A DNA stretch of 64,000 bases, taken from Ananas comosus (lineage: Eukaryota; Streptophyta; Magnoliopsida; Poales; Bromeliaceae). Positions 49,501 to 60,351 of the stretch are shown piece after piece (position 1 is the first letter of the stretch; the number at the start of each line of letters is the position of its first letter). Position numbers and translations under genes: made by a program. The notes under the pieces were generated by a model. It saw only the letters and a list, made by a program, of their open reading frames with translations, was not told where the DNA came from and ran no database searches. Location: assembly GCF_001540865.1 (NCBI RefSeq), contig NC_033629.1:9646085-9710084 (forward strand). The letters are read 5' to 3'.

Positions 49501-51924
49501 ATTGTATAACATGAGTATCCACCAGTTATGGTTTTCCACAGCTTATAACTTCATCTAGTGTTTGCATCATCAGACATATCAAGACAAATACAAGCATCAT
49601 AATCCTCTCAGATTACAGTGGCATTTCGAAACCCACTCATCAAATGAATAGAGCACAACAAAAAGAAATGTTGTTGCGTAACATAAGAAATTACTTGACA
49701 TACCACAGCAACAATGCCATCAAAAGATCTGAGTTCTCTGTCTGACAATGATGATACTATATTATATGCATGCCCCGCCCTCTGAGTTACAGTCACCTGA
49801 AAAGAATGGAGAGATGCGAATGCGGCTGTAGTTATACTACATCTTGCTGGAATGATAACAAGATCCATCCTTACAAAACACATTTTATTACCATCATACC
49901 TTTGTTTGAACTTTAGCACGGCAAAATATAGGAGCAACTGTATCCCAACTTTTGCGGCCTTTTCCTTTTCCACATAATGGATGAACAAGTACCTAGAGGT
50001 CTACGGCAAGTTAGCCAATGTGAGACAACTTCTGTTTTAAAGTGCTAGAAAAAAAAAAATGGCGCACAAAAATTAGAAGTGCAGGCTCTACCAAAAGACT
50101 CCGCGGCCTGGCTGGTTCATTTTTTATACAAGCCTCTATATGTTCAACCCATTTTTGGCAAATCTTCAAGTACTTGTGCCCAAAGGTATATGCCACAAGA
50201 ACCCAAGGAGAAGCGCTTCCTCTTTCTCCGAGGAATCCATGCACCACAAAACGATGTGCCTGCAATATCATATAGGTTTATGAAAAAAGTGATAGAATGT
50301 GCGAAAAGGTTATTTATTAAACACGTACCAGTGCTACTTAATTGCATATTCTACATGAGTACCTAAACTAAGTTCTCATGTCAGTACCTACCCTGTCATA
50401 ATTTTTTATTGGTCCCTCTCCATCAGATTCTCTCAAAATTTGACTATTTCTGTTAACAAAATGTACAAAACATTCTACCAAGTAACAGAATATTCTCTTA
50501 GATTATGAACTATTGTCAAAAAAATTATAAACACCATCAATATCTGACAGAGAAGTGAAGTAAAAATAGTAAAGAATTGCATACTAATATCAACTTACAA
50601 AATTTAGAAGTCAAAATGCACAATTGTTAAAGTAGTGTTTGTACATTTTGTACAAACAAGTTATTCGATCCCAAGTTTGCATCTAACGGCAATATGATTG
50701 CATGGAAGAGGAAATGAAAGCATAGAAATTTAGGGTATGTTTGGTTCATGATCGGACTGAGAATGGAAAACGGAATTGGATTGCATAGTAGTTTACTCTA
50801 GAATGGCCAATCCAAGATTCAAAGCCGGGTTGGGCTACAAGTAGATTGGGTCATTTCCATTCCAGAGTGGTATAGGAACCGGAATCCGATTCCTATAAAA
50901 CAAACAACAACCATTGGAATCCATTCCAACTCCAATTTTTGAGTCCAAATTAGATGAACCAAACAAGTCATAGTGAAGAACAATCAACCTCAGAATCACC
51001 GCCCCAACGAAAAGTGCCAATGTTCCAACTGCCATTGTGAACCAAGCCAGAATCAATAAGCTCCACACCATAAACATCTGAGAATTTGATCTCAGTTTGT
51101 ATCTTGGAACGGAAGTCCATACCCAAGCAAGAAGACGCAACCACGCCCTACAAAGACGGGGAAAAATGTCAAAGAAAACATAAACCTCACAATTTGAGGT
51201 ATCACAAGAAGCAGTTCCGTGCATTACGAAATACAGTTACATTTCGCAGTAAGTACCTGACTACCTGGGGATCTTGAGCTTAAAAATAAAAAAAAAGAAC
51301 AAAAAAAATGCCATAATGTCAACATAAACTACCGCACAAGTCAAATAATCTGTTCCATATTGGTCTTGAAGCAAACCTCATCCTTTCATTTCTTAAATCA
51401 TCCTAGTCACCTTATATAGTTATCAAACTAAACCATTCCATATAGGAAGAATAACATAGAGGTCATCAAACATAGATAAATATATATAGTTAATTAGACC
51501 ATTGATCATTAAACTTTACTCGAGTTTTTACTTTGATCCTAACCTTCTCATTTCACGCAATTGGGTTAGTTGCTTCAATTAAGTTTCTTTTGTTCAATCA
51601 AACAGAATCTACTGCATCAGCACAAACACCATAGGAAGAGGGCAAAATTACGACATATAGGATTCTAAGATTCGCAAATATCGTCGAGATCACGATAAGA
51701 CCAATAATTCATCGGGGAAAAAAAACACACACACAAAATTGAACAGGAAATTGAACACAATTGAGCTCAAATTTGCGGATCAAAGAGGAAACGCGCATGG
51801 ATCGCTAGGGTTCTACCGCGTCGAGGGGCTTCCACGAAATCCCGTCGGGGCGAAGGGTGAGGACGACCTCGCCGACGCCATCCATGAACAGCGTCGAGCT
51901 CAGGGGAGGCGCGTCCCTCTCCAT
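42921..51924 (-). CDS. CERK: Ceramide kinase (CERK/ACD5 type)
   Basis: Phosphorylates ceramide to ceramide-1-phosphate; in Arabidopsis, loss of this enzyme (ACD5) leads to ceramide build-up and cell death. Thirteen exons: 51924-51817, 51147-50989, 50259-50092, 49992-49900, 49796-49704, 49099-48844, 48762-48736, 48268-48181, 47295-47146, 44924-44823, 44405-44055, 43586-43520, 43058-42921. Together they give 599 residues and a stop with consistent phases; the Arabidopsis enzyme is about 608. Residues 14-145 form the N-terminal PH-like part (FSDVYGVELIDSGLVH, WVLVAYTFGHKYLKICQKWV). The diacylglycerol-kinase-like catalytic domain has LVHPLCGKGKG, GGDGLFNEVLNG at 208-219 and IIPAGSTDAIV near 319-329. 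The ceramide-kinase CxxxCxxC motif is Cys-457, 461 and 464. AAIMSCRNERAPDGLVADAHLADGF (region near 493-517) and SVWNLDGE follow. The donor of exon 2 and acceptor of exon 8 were chosen by homology. The start is the first Met of MERDAPPLSS; upstream in-frame Lys-rich sequence is likely leader. Confidence 0.94.
45480..45930. mobile_element. MITE of the 'tatacccct' family
   Basis: Ends TCTAATATACCCCTC and AGAGTACATATGCAATTGCCC (interior part inverted). TTGCCCCTAACTTAAGGGCA is repeated inside. In ceramide kinase intron 9, just before foldback L4. Confidence 0.55.
45980..46498. mobile_element. Full long foldback element (copy L4)
   Basis: Tip hairpins ATAGTACTGG...CTGGTACTAT on the left and ATAATACC...GGTATTAT on the right. 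The arms share TTCAAATCATCGATCCACA or inverse, GATCTAGGATAT, and the internal AATGAACGGTAGAAATAG word seen in L1 and L3 as AATGAACGGCTGAAAATA. Followed by (CT)n(TA)n. In ceramide kinase intron 9. Confidence 0.82.
46549..46791. mobile_element. Short foldback element (copy S3)
   Basis: Terminal repeats GAGCTACTATGCTATCGGAA and the inverse of TTCCGATAACACAGTAGCTC. Tip hairpins TCGGAAGCATA...TACTTCCGA and TCGGAAGCAC...ATGCTTCCGA. Between TA tracts on both sides; only about 50 bp after L4. Confidence 0.85.
47508..47972. repeat. Intron repeat with inverted ends
   Basis: TAGGGGTAAAATCAGGTTGG at the left and the inverse of CCAATCATTTTTAACCTCTA at the right. The interior holds repeated 'gattcaaattcagat' words that also occur at 52040-52500 and 54950-55090. 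In ceramide kinase intron 8. Confidence 0.45.
50733..50970. mobile_element. Tourist-like MITE
   Basis: GGGTATGTTTGGTTCATGAT at the left and ATGAACCAAACAAGTC at the right. TTA precedes it, and a matching right copy is not clear. It ends within about 20 bp of the chosen donor of ceramide kinase exon 2. Same general family as 59412. Confidence 0.55.
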
Positions 51925-52039
51925 CGGGGAGAGATGAGGCCGAAGAGGCGGCGGCGGCGGAGGTGGTGGGGATCGCCGAGATCGATTTGTTCGTTTTTTT
52001 TGGTGAGCTTTTAATTTTTTTTTCAAGACCTCTCCCGGA
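51925..52039 (-). other. Likely 5' leader of the ceramide kinase gene
   Basis: Pro/Arg-rich reading and a CCGCCGCC-type run directly upstream of the start codon, then a T-rich stretch. No TATA box can be assigned with confidence. Confidence 0.4.
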
Positions 52040-52540
52040 GGATGGATGTCAATTGATACGGATATCCGACATTTTATTCAAATCCAAATACAAATTAAAC
52101 GAATTTATTCCATTCTAAATAGTTTTATAGTTTTGAATATAAATATCAAAAATAAAAATTCAACAGATTTAAATTTAAGTATAAATTTTAATTATATCCC
52201 ATCTGAACACGAACGTGATCCGAACCATAAATTATTTTTACATTACATATAATATTAATATATATATAAATCTTTGATATTATATTTAAATTTATATTTT
52301 AAAATTTTAAATTTAATATAATATATTTTGAAATACTATAAAGAGAAAAATTGTTTCAAGTTCGGGTTTAGGTTTGAATTTCAGATTGGTCAATTTGAAT
52401 TTAAATATGAATTTTTAAAATTCGTCGGATTTGGATTCCGAATTCGATAGTCAGTTCGAATTTAGATTTTTTAAATTCGCTCCGTATCCGACAGGCTGAC
52501 TTTTCTTTCCAGAAAAAATAGTTACATGGTGTCCATCCCC

Positions 52541-52574
<34 letters not shown>

Positions 52575-55500
52575 GATAAATATACATTAGAGAAATGTCT
52601 CCGAAAGAGAATTTTGGCTTGTTAAGACCCACTTTGTTGACATATCTAAATTTCATATAGAGTTTATATTATATTTATATATTATATAGTTTGATGTAGG
52701 TAAAATAAGAAATTCTATAATTTTAAAAAACTTCATGATTTTAATTTTTTACTGTTTGGATACATATTATATAATTTCACTAAATTTTTATAAATTAAAA
52801 TTTTAGATTTTAAATTTTTTTCATTTTTTTCTTGATTAAAATTGTATGACGACGTCCTCCACTAGTAGTTTATTCTCAAGTGATCCCCGAAAACTTTATT
52901 TTTGGAACAATTGCTGGTATATTCCGTCGAAACTTTTAAATAACCCATATACCCCTCTAAACGCAAAGTAATTTTATATAACCTTGAAAAATTTTAAAAA
53001 TCTGCAATCTATGACTAGTCAGAAATTTTAATATTTTAATCTAAAAGCTAGTTTATGCTTAGAAACTGTTTGCTTTAAAGTTTGTAATATTCCAAAAATA
53101 TTATATATTTTATATTTGAAATGCTAAGTTTGTTATTAACTTATTATCAAGCCACTAGGGTTGTGAGATTATTAAGAACTAGTATATTCTTATTAATAGT
53201 ATAAAAATAAGGATACCTTTTACCCAACAATAGTTAGGTATTCCTCACCTAGGAATTTACAATAATTTCACTACTTTACTAACACCTTTTACAACTGTCG
53301 ATCTTAAGTTGAAAGATAATAGTTTATATATTTTTAATAGAATATATAAAAGGCTATCGGAATATTACATAACGTGGACCAAATAGGCTTTTAGTGTAGT
53401 TAACAAATACAGTATGATTACCGACCGTTCCTAGCGCAAGTGACAAAAGGCTTGATGGTTGATACCCGAGATCCCAAGTTCGAATTCTAGTTGATTCATA
53501 TTTCTGGCTAAGTTTATTTTTAAATAAAATAAACGAAGCAGGTAGCGTGCTACCTATCTCTCAAACAAAAAAAATAATTAATTCGTAACAACAATATCAA
53601 GAATAGTGTGATAGTGGCTGTGGTGGCAATGAAACAACAATGGTGCACTAACAACAACAGCCATAGCCACGACAAGGATTATTATGATGCATAGCGCAGT
53701 AACCTGTACGATGCAACGGAAAATAATTGAAGAAAACATAGAAAACTTAGATAAAAAAAAAGTGATGATGAGGGTGGGATTCATCTTGCCGATAAACAAA
53801 AATAACAGCCAAAGGAAGAGGAAGATGAAGGACTTGAGCTTGTTCGGGGTGGAGTCCACTCTCAACCATAAAGGAAAATTTGTCATGTGGCAATTTTAAG
53901 AGAAATAATGTAGACGAAGAGATGAGGAAGGGAAACTAAGGAAGAGAGAAAAAAAATGGTATGATAATTATTAAGGATTGCTTTGTTGTATGTAGTTGCA
54001 ACTATATTGCAAGTTGTAGTTAAATCAAAATTCAAGTTTGGTGTTTGGTTTGATGCGTTTGAATTAACTACTACGGTTGGAACTACATGATGAGGTTCAA
54101 GTGCAAAATTTAAAACTATGGCCAAATTTGCTGCAACTCTAGTTGAAGTAGTTGGTAATAGGAAATCTTACCTCCATAATCACTTTTTAAACAAAAAAAA
54201 AAAATTTTTTTTTTACATTGGAGCTAATCTCACTACCACATATATAAAATGATAAATTTTACAAATACACTTCTCAACAACATACAACCAAATAAATTAT
54301 TTATAATTATAGTACTTTCTACTGCATCCAACCAAATGAGATATATGTAGTTGTAATTGTTGCATTGTAATAAACTGAGCTTTCGCAAACAGCAAGAGTT
54401 CTAGTAAGAAATAGTAATGTAAACTATTTAGATAATCTCAATAATGTTTAGAAAGTATCCAAGCGTTTTCGATGCTTAAATGATGCAAAAACAGATTTAG
54501 AGGAGCTAAATCTGTAAGTTATATAAGATTAAATTTTAAATATATATTTAAAATTAAATCAAATTTGATTGTTAATTAGTTGCAATCAGTAAAATATTAA
54601 TATAACAACTAAATTTTAGTAGATAATATTGAGTTAATCTGAAAATATTCACTTAAAAAGAAAAAAATATGAAATGATATAAAAATATTTAATAAAAAAA
54701 TTAAGAATAGTTTCTCTATTAGAAAAAAAAAAAGCGGAATTTAAAACCTATTTTGTGATGTAAGGAAAAAGAGTAATTAAAATTCTTTTTCCGCCAAATA
54801 AAAAAGGTCCGTCGACATATCCAAATTCAAAATACATATTTTTATATATAATTTGATGTTATATCTGTATTTTTATTTTAAATGTTTAGATTTAATGTAA
54901 TATATTTTGAAACATGATAAAGAGAAATTATTATTTAGAGTTCAAATTTCGAATTTGATTTCGGATTTCGAATTTTTGATCGAATTTAGATTTGGATGTG
55001 GATTTTAAAATTTATTGAGTTCGAATTTGTGTTCAGATTTTGGATGCTATTCGATTCGATTCAGACTTTGGAAAATCCGCCCCAATTTCGACCACTGACA
55101 TTTCTAGCCAACGAGTTTATCATGTGCTTCATGAGGTGTTTGAGTGTCTCATGTTTTCTCAATGTTGTCACAGTTAACAAATAAAACAATCATGACACGA
55201 GAATAATAATACCTATATAAATGTTAAGAAGTTCTCCAAATAAAAGCTTTAATTTATTTATTTTGCCTGTAATCTACTATACAAATTTATTCTTTGTAAA
55301 ATCTTTTAATTTGAGATATTGGAGCATACCAAGTAGAAATATTGTACTTATTTCAAGAGAACAACGGTAATAAATGTCAATCTACACTAAAAAGAATAAT
55401 AAATATTAATTAGAGATTTACGAATAAATATTATAAAACTTTGCTATAAATTTATGGTGATTTATTACTGCCGTTAATCTAGTATTTTTAGGAAAAGTTA

Positions 55501-55740
55501 GACTTAGAAATAATTAAAGATTTACAAATTAATGTTATGAAACTTCGCTTTAAATTCTCAATGATTAATTACTGTAGTTATAATAGTATTTTTAAAAAGC
55601 ATGGTATCATATATTTATCATCTCTAAACTGCTTCATCAAGTACGAAGCCTAATATTTTAGATTTTCTGTTATCGATTTATTTTGGGATTTAAGTTGTAT
55701 TATCTAATTGAGATGGCCCGGATTAAAGAATTAGATTGTG
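52040..55740. other. Intergenic AT-rich DNA
   Basis: No host gene. It contains the 'gaattcgaattt' repeats at 52040-52500 and 54950-55090, a (TTA)n tract at about 52539-52570, a truncated 'tatacccct' repeat near 52907-52975, and a SINE at 53420. A weak foldback built on TAGTTGCAACTA-like words may lie at 53970-54400. Confidence 0.5.
53420..53576 (+). mobile_element. tRNA-derived SINE with hairpin 3' tail
   Basis: Box A-like TAGCGCAAGTGACAAAAGG (53432) and box B-like AAGTTCGAATTC (53477) mark an RNA polymerase III promoter. The body ends AACGAAGCAGGTAGCGTGCT then ACCTATCTCTCAAAC and poly-A. GGTAGCGTGCTACC at 53541-53554 is a perfect hairpin. Other copies: 13863 and 35675. It resembles the Au group of plant SINEs as I recall it. 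Confidence 0.8.
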
Positions 55741-55748
55741 TTAGATAA

Positions 55749-57040
55749 TTTTATTTTATTTTATTTTATTTTTTTGATTAAACAGGGATATAGCAAAGGA
55801 GAGAAAAGAAAGGAAATAGAGGCAAAGCCCAGTTCGAATTACATAGTCACATAAAATGAACTAAAGAAAGGGCAATCATAAAGATCCGGACGCCGCTTCA
55901 AACAGAGAGAAGAGACTAGTAGAAGTTAACAATCAAAAGACTAAGAAAGTATTGTCGATCTAATCTTAGCTTGGCTTCCGATCGCTGATAACCATTGGCA
56001 GATTGTGTCGTTGATTTGTCTTTCCAGATTTTCGCTCTGTTCTACCTTGTTGTCGAATAATCTCCTGTTCCTTTCTTTCCATAACTCCCAATATCCCGCT
56101 GCGACGCAGAGATCGAAATACTTTTTTGAATCCCTTGTTCATAGTTTTCTTGAACAGCACCAGCGCGCCGCTAACCCACCGGATAAAGTGAACATCCAAT
56201 GTTGCGCTGCCGGAGTAGCTCGCAATAACAAAATCCATATTGATTTGGCGTAAGAGCAGTTTAACAGAAGATGCTCCAGTGTGTCAGCATTTGAATTGCA
56301 AAGCGCGCAAACAGAGAGACCGTGCCAACCTTGTTTGGCTAGAGCGTCGGCTATCAGCAGCTTATTTCTCACTGCAAGCCGTTCCATTGTAGATCAGGAA
56401 AAGTTTGTGCAGTAAATTTTCCAGTGGCATTCCATCACAAGGAGAGCGAGTCGAAAGAAGGCTCCGAAAGAACAAGATTGCTAATCATTTCCGCAAGCTG
56501 GTTAAGCTCTCGACGTGCTTCAGGTATGTTCAGTGTGCAGAAGCCCAAAGATTGTTGTGAACCAAAGTGTTGGATCCACTTGTTAACCGATAGCTGATTG
56601 TTGGTTGATCTTGCAAAAAGGTTGGGGAAGCGATTGTTGGTTGATCTTGCAAAAAGGTTGGGGAAGCGATTCCTTGGGTTAAGATCCCCACACCATCTCG
56701 CGTTCCAGAAGGATGTTAATTTTCCATTACCGAGAGAGAAATCAACAGAAGTAAGAAAAGGTGCAGCAAGCTTAAGCAAACCTCTCCAAATTGGGCTGAT
56801 ACCAGATGGAGGAGAGGCGGTTAGGTCCGGAATTCGATGTTTGTAGTGTTTTTGCATCAGAAGTTGGACCCAACAGCTAATTTTGAGCAAATTTTGAGAG
56901 TTGTAGAAACTCCAAAGACCCTTCATTAGTAAGGCGGCGTTTGCGACTTGGAGGTTTCGAATCCCAATGCCCCCCACCTTAGATAATTTTAGATGTGTTG
57001 AGTAGCAGCAGAGTTGGATGAGTAAAATACCACCCAACGG
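55749..57040 (-). pseudogene. 5'-truncated L1-type LINE
   Basis: Minus-strand reading gives the region after the RT core: LSKVGGIGIRNLQVANAALL (near 56980), LGNGKLTSFWNARWCGDLNP (near 56700) and the zinc-binding RT-associated part MERLAVRNKLLIADALAKQG then CALCNSNADTLEHLLLNC (about 56387-56290). It contains an exact 36-bp tandem duplication that doubles NRFPNLFARSTN (56595-56666). The 3' end is a (TAAAA)n tail at 55749-55776. RT and endonuclease are missing. Confidence 0.85.
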
Positions 57041-58674
57041 TGATTATCTTAACCTCTCACGTATTGACAACTCAGGAACACTTATACATAATACATGTAA
57101 TCTTGTAAAATTAACTTTTTTTTTTTTAATTTCTTAATTTTCCTAACGAACAAAATTTTTAAATTAATACAAGCAATGAGAATATAGGTTTAATTTGTAA
57201 ACTTTGTAAAAGCACTATCGATCTTGAAGCCTAATTATTCTTTTTTTAATCTAATTTTACTTCCTTTTAATTACTTAAGTATTGAAATCAACTTCTGCGG
57301 CTTAGAAGAAAATTGCGGATAGAATTTGGATTCATATAATTTTTTAAGAAAATCACTTTATGTAAGATCGCCTTAACTAACAATTAAGGATTCCACTTTT
57401 ACCTAATATTTATTAATGACAATTTTAAATTGTTTAACTCTACTTTCTTTCTTTTATAAAAGTCGAGAAAATTTATATTTTGCAAAAATGTCATAAAGCT
57501 AATTAACACATACTTATTTTACCTAATTTTTATTAAACTAAATTAGTTAACTATACTTTTATATTTTTTTAATTACTCTATTTTTTTGTGAAAAGGTAAT
57601 AAGATTTTATAGAATTAAGAAAATAAGCTGATCCAAATTTACTTTTTTTTTTTTTATAGAATTAAGAATATAATTGAGAAAATAAACTAATAGAATTTGG
57701 AATAGAATTTTGATCAAATAAAACATACTTATTTCTGTACATATATTCTATACTAAATAAGAAATAAATTAAATTAGAAAAATAGTAAAAGTTTAGTTTC
57801 ATGTAAGATTTTTTGAAATAATTTTTTTTCTTAATTAATGGAATAAAGGATGTAATTGTAATTTTATAGAACTTACCGACAACAAAAAGAAAATTATAGC
57901 TATTATTTTAATGAAAGAGTCGATTTCGAAATTGTCTATAAATTGGGTGTTTCTTTGTTATTTTGACTTTTTTTTTTCAAAAAAATTCTCTAGAATCTGA
58001 TTTAAAAAACAAGTAACGCTCTTTGATGTAACGGTTTATATCACGATTGTGAGACTGAGAAGCGGGACCCACATTATCTAGGTCAATATGATGGGCACCA
58101 CGACCACGACCGTGATATGCATGACTTTTTTTTAGCAAAATTGCTAAATCGACCCCTATGATTTCTTATATTTAAACAAATTCAGCTTACGGGCTTTCGC
58201 GCACACACGACAAAAAATATAATAATAATTGGATAAATTTTATATATGTCCCCATAAAGTTTTAAAATTGCACAGCTTTTCCTATAAAATTATAATTATT
58301 TAATTTTATAATGAAAAATTATTATTAGAATATTTTAGTCCTCATATATTCAAATATAATTCGTTTTCTATAAAGGGTTATTGAAGTGTTACATTCATGT
58401 TATCTGTTATTATATATATATATATTGTCTGAAGCTAGGTTTGGGCAGCAAAATAAAATATTCAAGATAATTGATTTGGTATAAATATTTTCTTGCGTGA
58501 TTGAATATTAACAGTTTGATTTTTATTTTTTAGTATATAATTTACTAATATAATATATTTTATCTGTAATGTGATTTATCTTATTTGAAAAAAATAGCTT
58601 ATAGACAGAATATAGTATGCATTTTAGGTATTTGATCAGATTCCTCATTTATCAAATGCAGCATACTTTTTCTA
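57041..58674. other. Intergenic AT-rich DNA
   Basis: No gene, RNA or clear terminal repeat seen; many poly-T and poly-A runs. Confidence 0.5.
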
Positions 58675-59030
58675 GGGCATGTTTGGTTGCTCGTAAGTGA
58701 AACAACAAAAGTGGTATTTTGGCGAAGTGGAATTATTTCGGTTGTTTGGATTATAAAAGTAAACATGTAAATGACTTTTGAAAAGTGAACCCGTGAAATG
58801 GTTTATAACTAAAATCCACTTTTTTGACTTCGGCGAAAAAAATTCGATATCGTTGAAAGTGGGCTGCCTACTCCACGCGACTTACGAACTGCATCCAAAA
58901 ACCTTTTTTCATACCATCTACAAAGAATAAAAAATAAAAAAAACCACCCTATCTTAACAAAAAAAAACCAACATATCTTTTTTAAAAAAAAAAAAACAAA
59001 GAAAGAGACGTGCCTTATTCCATACCATCT

Positions 59031-59067
<37 letters not shown>

Positions 59068-59327
59068 AAAGAAAGAGACGTGCCTTATTCCATACCATCT
59101 ACATAAAAAAGGGAAAAAAAAAAGAAAAAAAACTATGCATGTAAAAAAAATCATTTTATTTTTTTATTTTCTTATATAGAACCAAACAATAGAAGTCATA
59201 AAAACTGTATTTTTTCTTTCACTTTTTTGAAACCAAACACTTGAACTCAAAAGTGACTTCTATAAAAGTCACTTTTTGAAAAATGACTTTTTTCACTTCG
59301 ATCACTTACGGACAACCAAACATGCCG
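58675..59327. mobile_element. MITE with an internal duplication
   Basis: GGCATGTTTGGTTG at the left and its exact inverse CAACCAAACATGCC at the right; CGTAAGTGA also inverted. Inside, a segment AAACAAAGAAAGAGACGTGC plus CTTATTCCATACCATCTACA occurs twice (about 58994 and 59065), separated by a poly-A run of about 29. Confidence 0.7.
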
Positions 59328-59411
59328 TAAGTAAAATAGTAAATCGAAAAAATATACCAAATGAGATGTTGATACATCCAATCAACCAAGGTCGAAATGA
59401 GACAGATGTAA

Positions 59412-60004
59412 GGGCTTGTTTGGTTCATTCATTTTGGGTATGGAATGGGAATCGGTTTGAACAAATCCGGTTAATTTTGTTTGGTTCGCATGAATCGATT
59501 TGGGATTCCTATTCCGTTCTGGAATGGGAATGGCCCATTAGCCTTCAACTTGATTTCGGTCTTCTAGCCCGGATTGAGATTTTATTCCGGAAGCCCACTA
59601 AGTTATCGAAGCCCATGTGACCATCTCACCCTCCTTCTCTTCACCCCTTTCTCATCAAAAAAAAAAACCTATCCTCTCTCAAAACCCTATCCCTAACCCA
59701 CATCAATAAAAGTTTTTAAAAATAAATTTGATATTTTTTTTTGGAAAACTTATTAGAGAATAATATTATATTTTTCATAAATTTTAAATAATATAAATTT
59801 ATATTTGAGAGTAAAATTAGTATTATAGTATTCTATAATTTTTTTAGTTTATACGAACCAAACAATGAAATGTGAATAACTCATTCCAATTCCCAATCCA
59901 CAAATAAACTAAACGTCTTGAGGGAGTGGGCCATTCCAATTACCATTCCAATTCATTCCCATTCCATTATCCATTCCAATTCCACCCTTGAACAAAACAA
60001 ACCC
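59412..60004. mobile_element. Tourist-like MITE with TAA target site
   Basis: GGGCTTGTTTGGTTC and GAACAAAACAAACCC are inverted ends flanked by TAA on both sides (59409-59411, 60005-60007), the hallmark of PIF/Harbinger MITEs. The inside repeats ATTCCAATTC-like words. Confidence 0.8.
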
Positions 60005-60351
60005 TAAGTGTAAATATATTATTATTTTCGAAATGAACATGCAAATACTTAACAAATTTGCATGAGTATGTACTCAATTTCACATTTTTGTAGGGGCTTG
60101 TATGCTTAAAACTTAATTTGAAATATAACAAATTAACAATGATCAATGCGCTCTTTTTCAAATGGCAGTTGACGTGGGGCACTGGGTGCAGGTAATACTT
60201 TCAGATTCATGCTCTCTTTGGTGTAGGTGTAAGCGTGTGAGATGGTTCGGCCGGCTCATGTTCGGCTCATTTCATAAATGAGCCGAACACGAGCTGATTT
60301 GTTAAAGTATCGAGCAAAAATTCAACTCGTGTTCTGCTTGTTAGCGGCTTC

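Noticed and set aside
53970..54400. Candidate MITE
   Set aside because: The inverted words are weak and patchy, and no target duplication is seen; mentioned only in the intergenic entry.
56980..56995. Possible target duplication of the truncated LINE (TTAGATAATTTTA, also near 55741)
   Set aside because: The right-hand copy lies within LINE coding sequence (KLSKVGGIG), so the match is probably chance.
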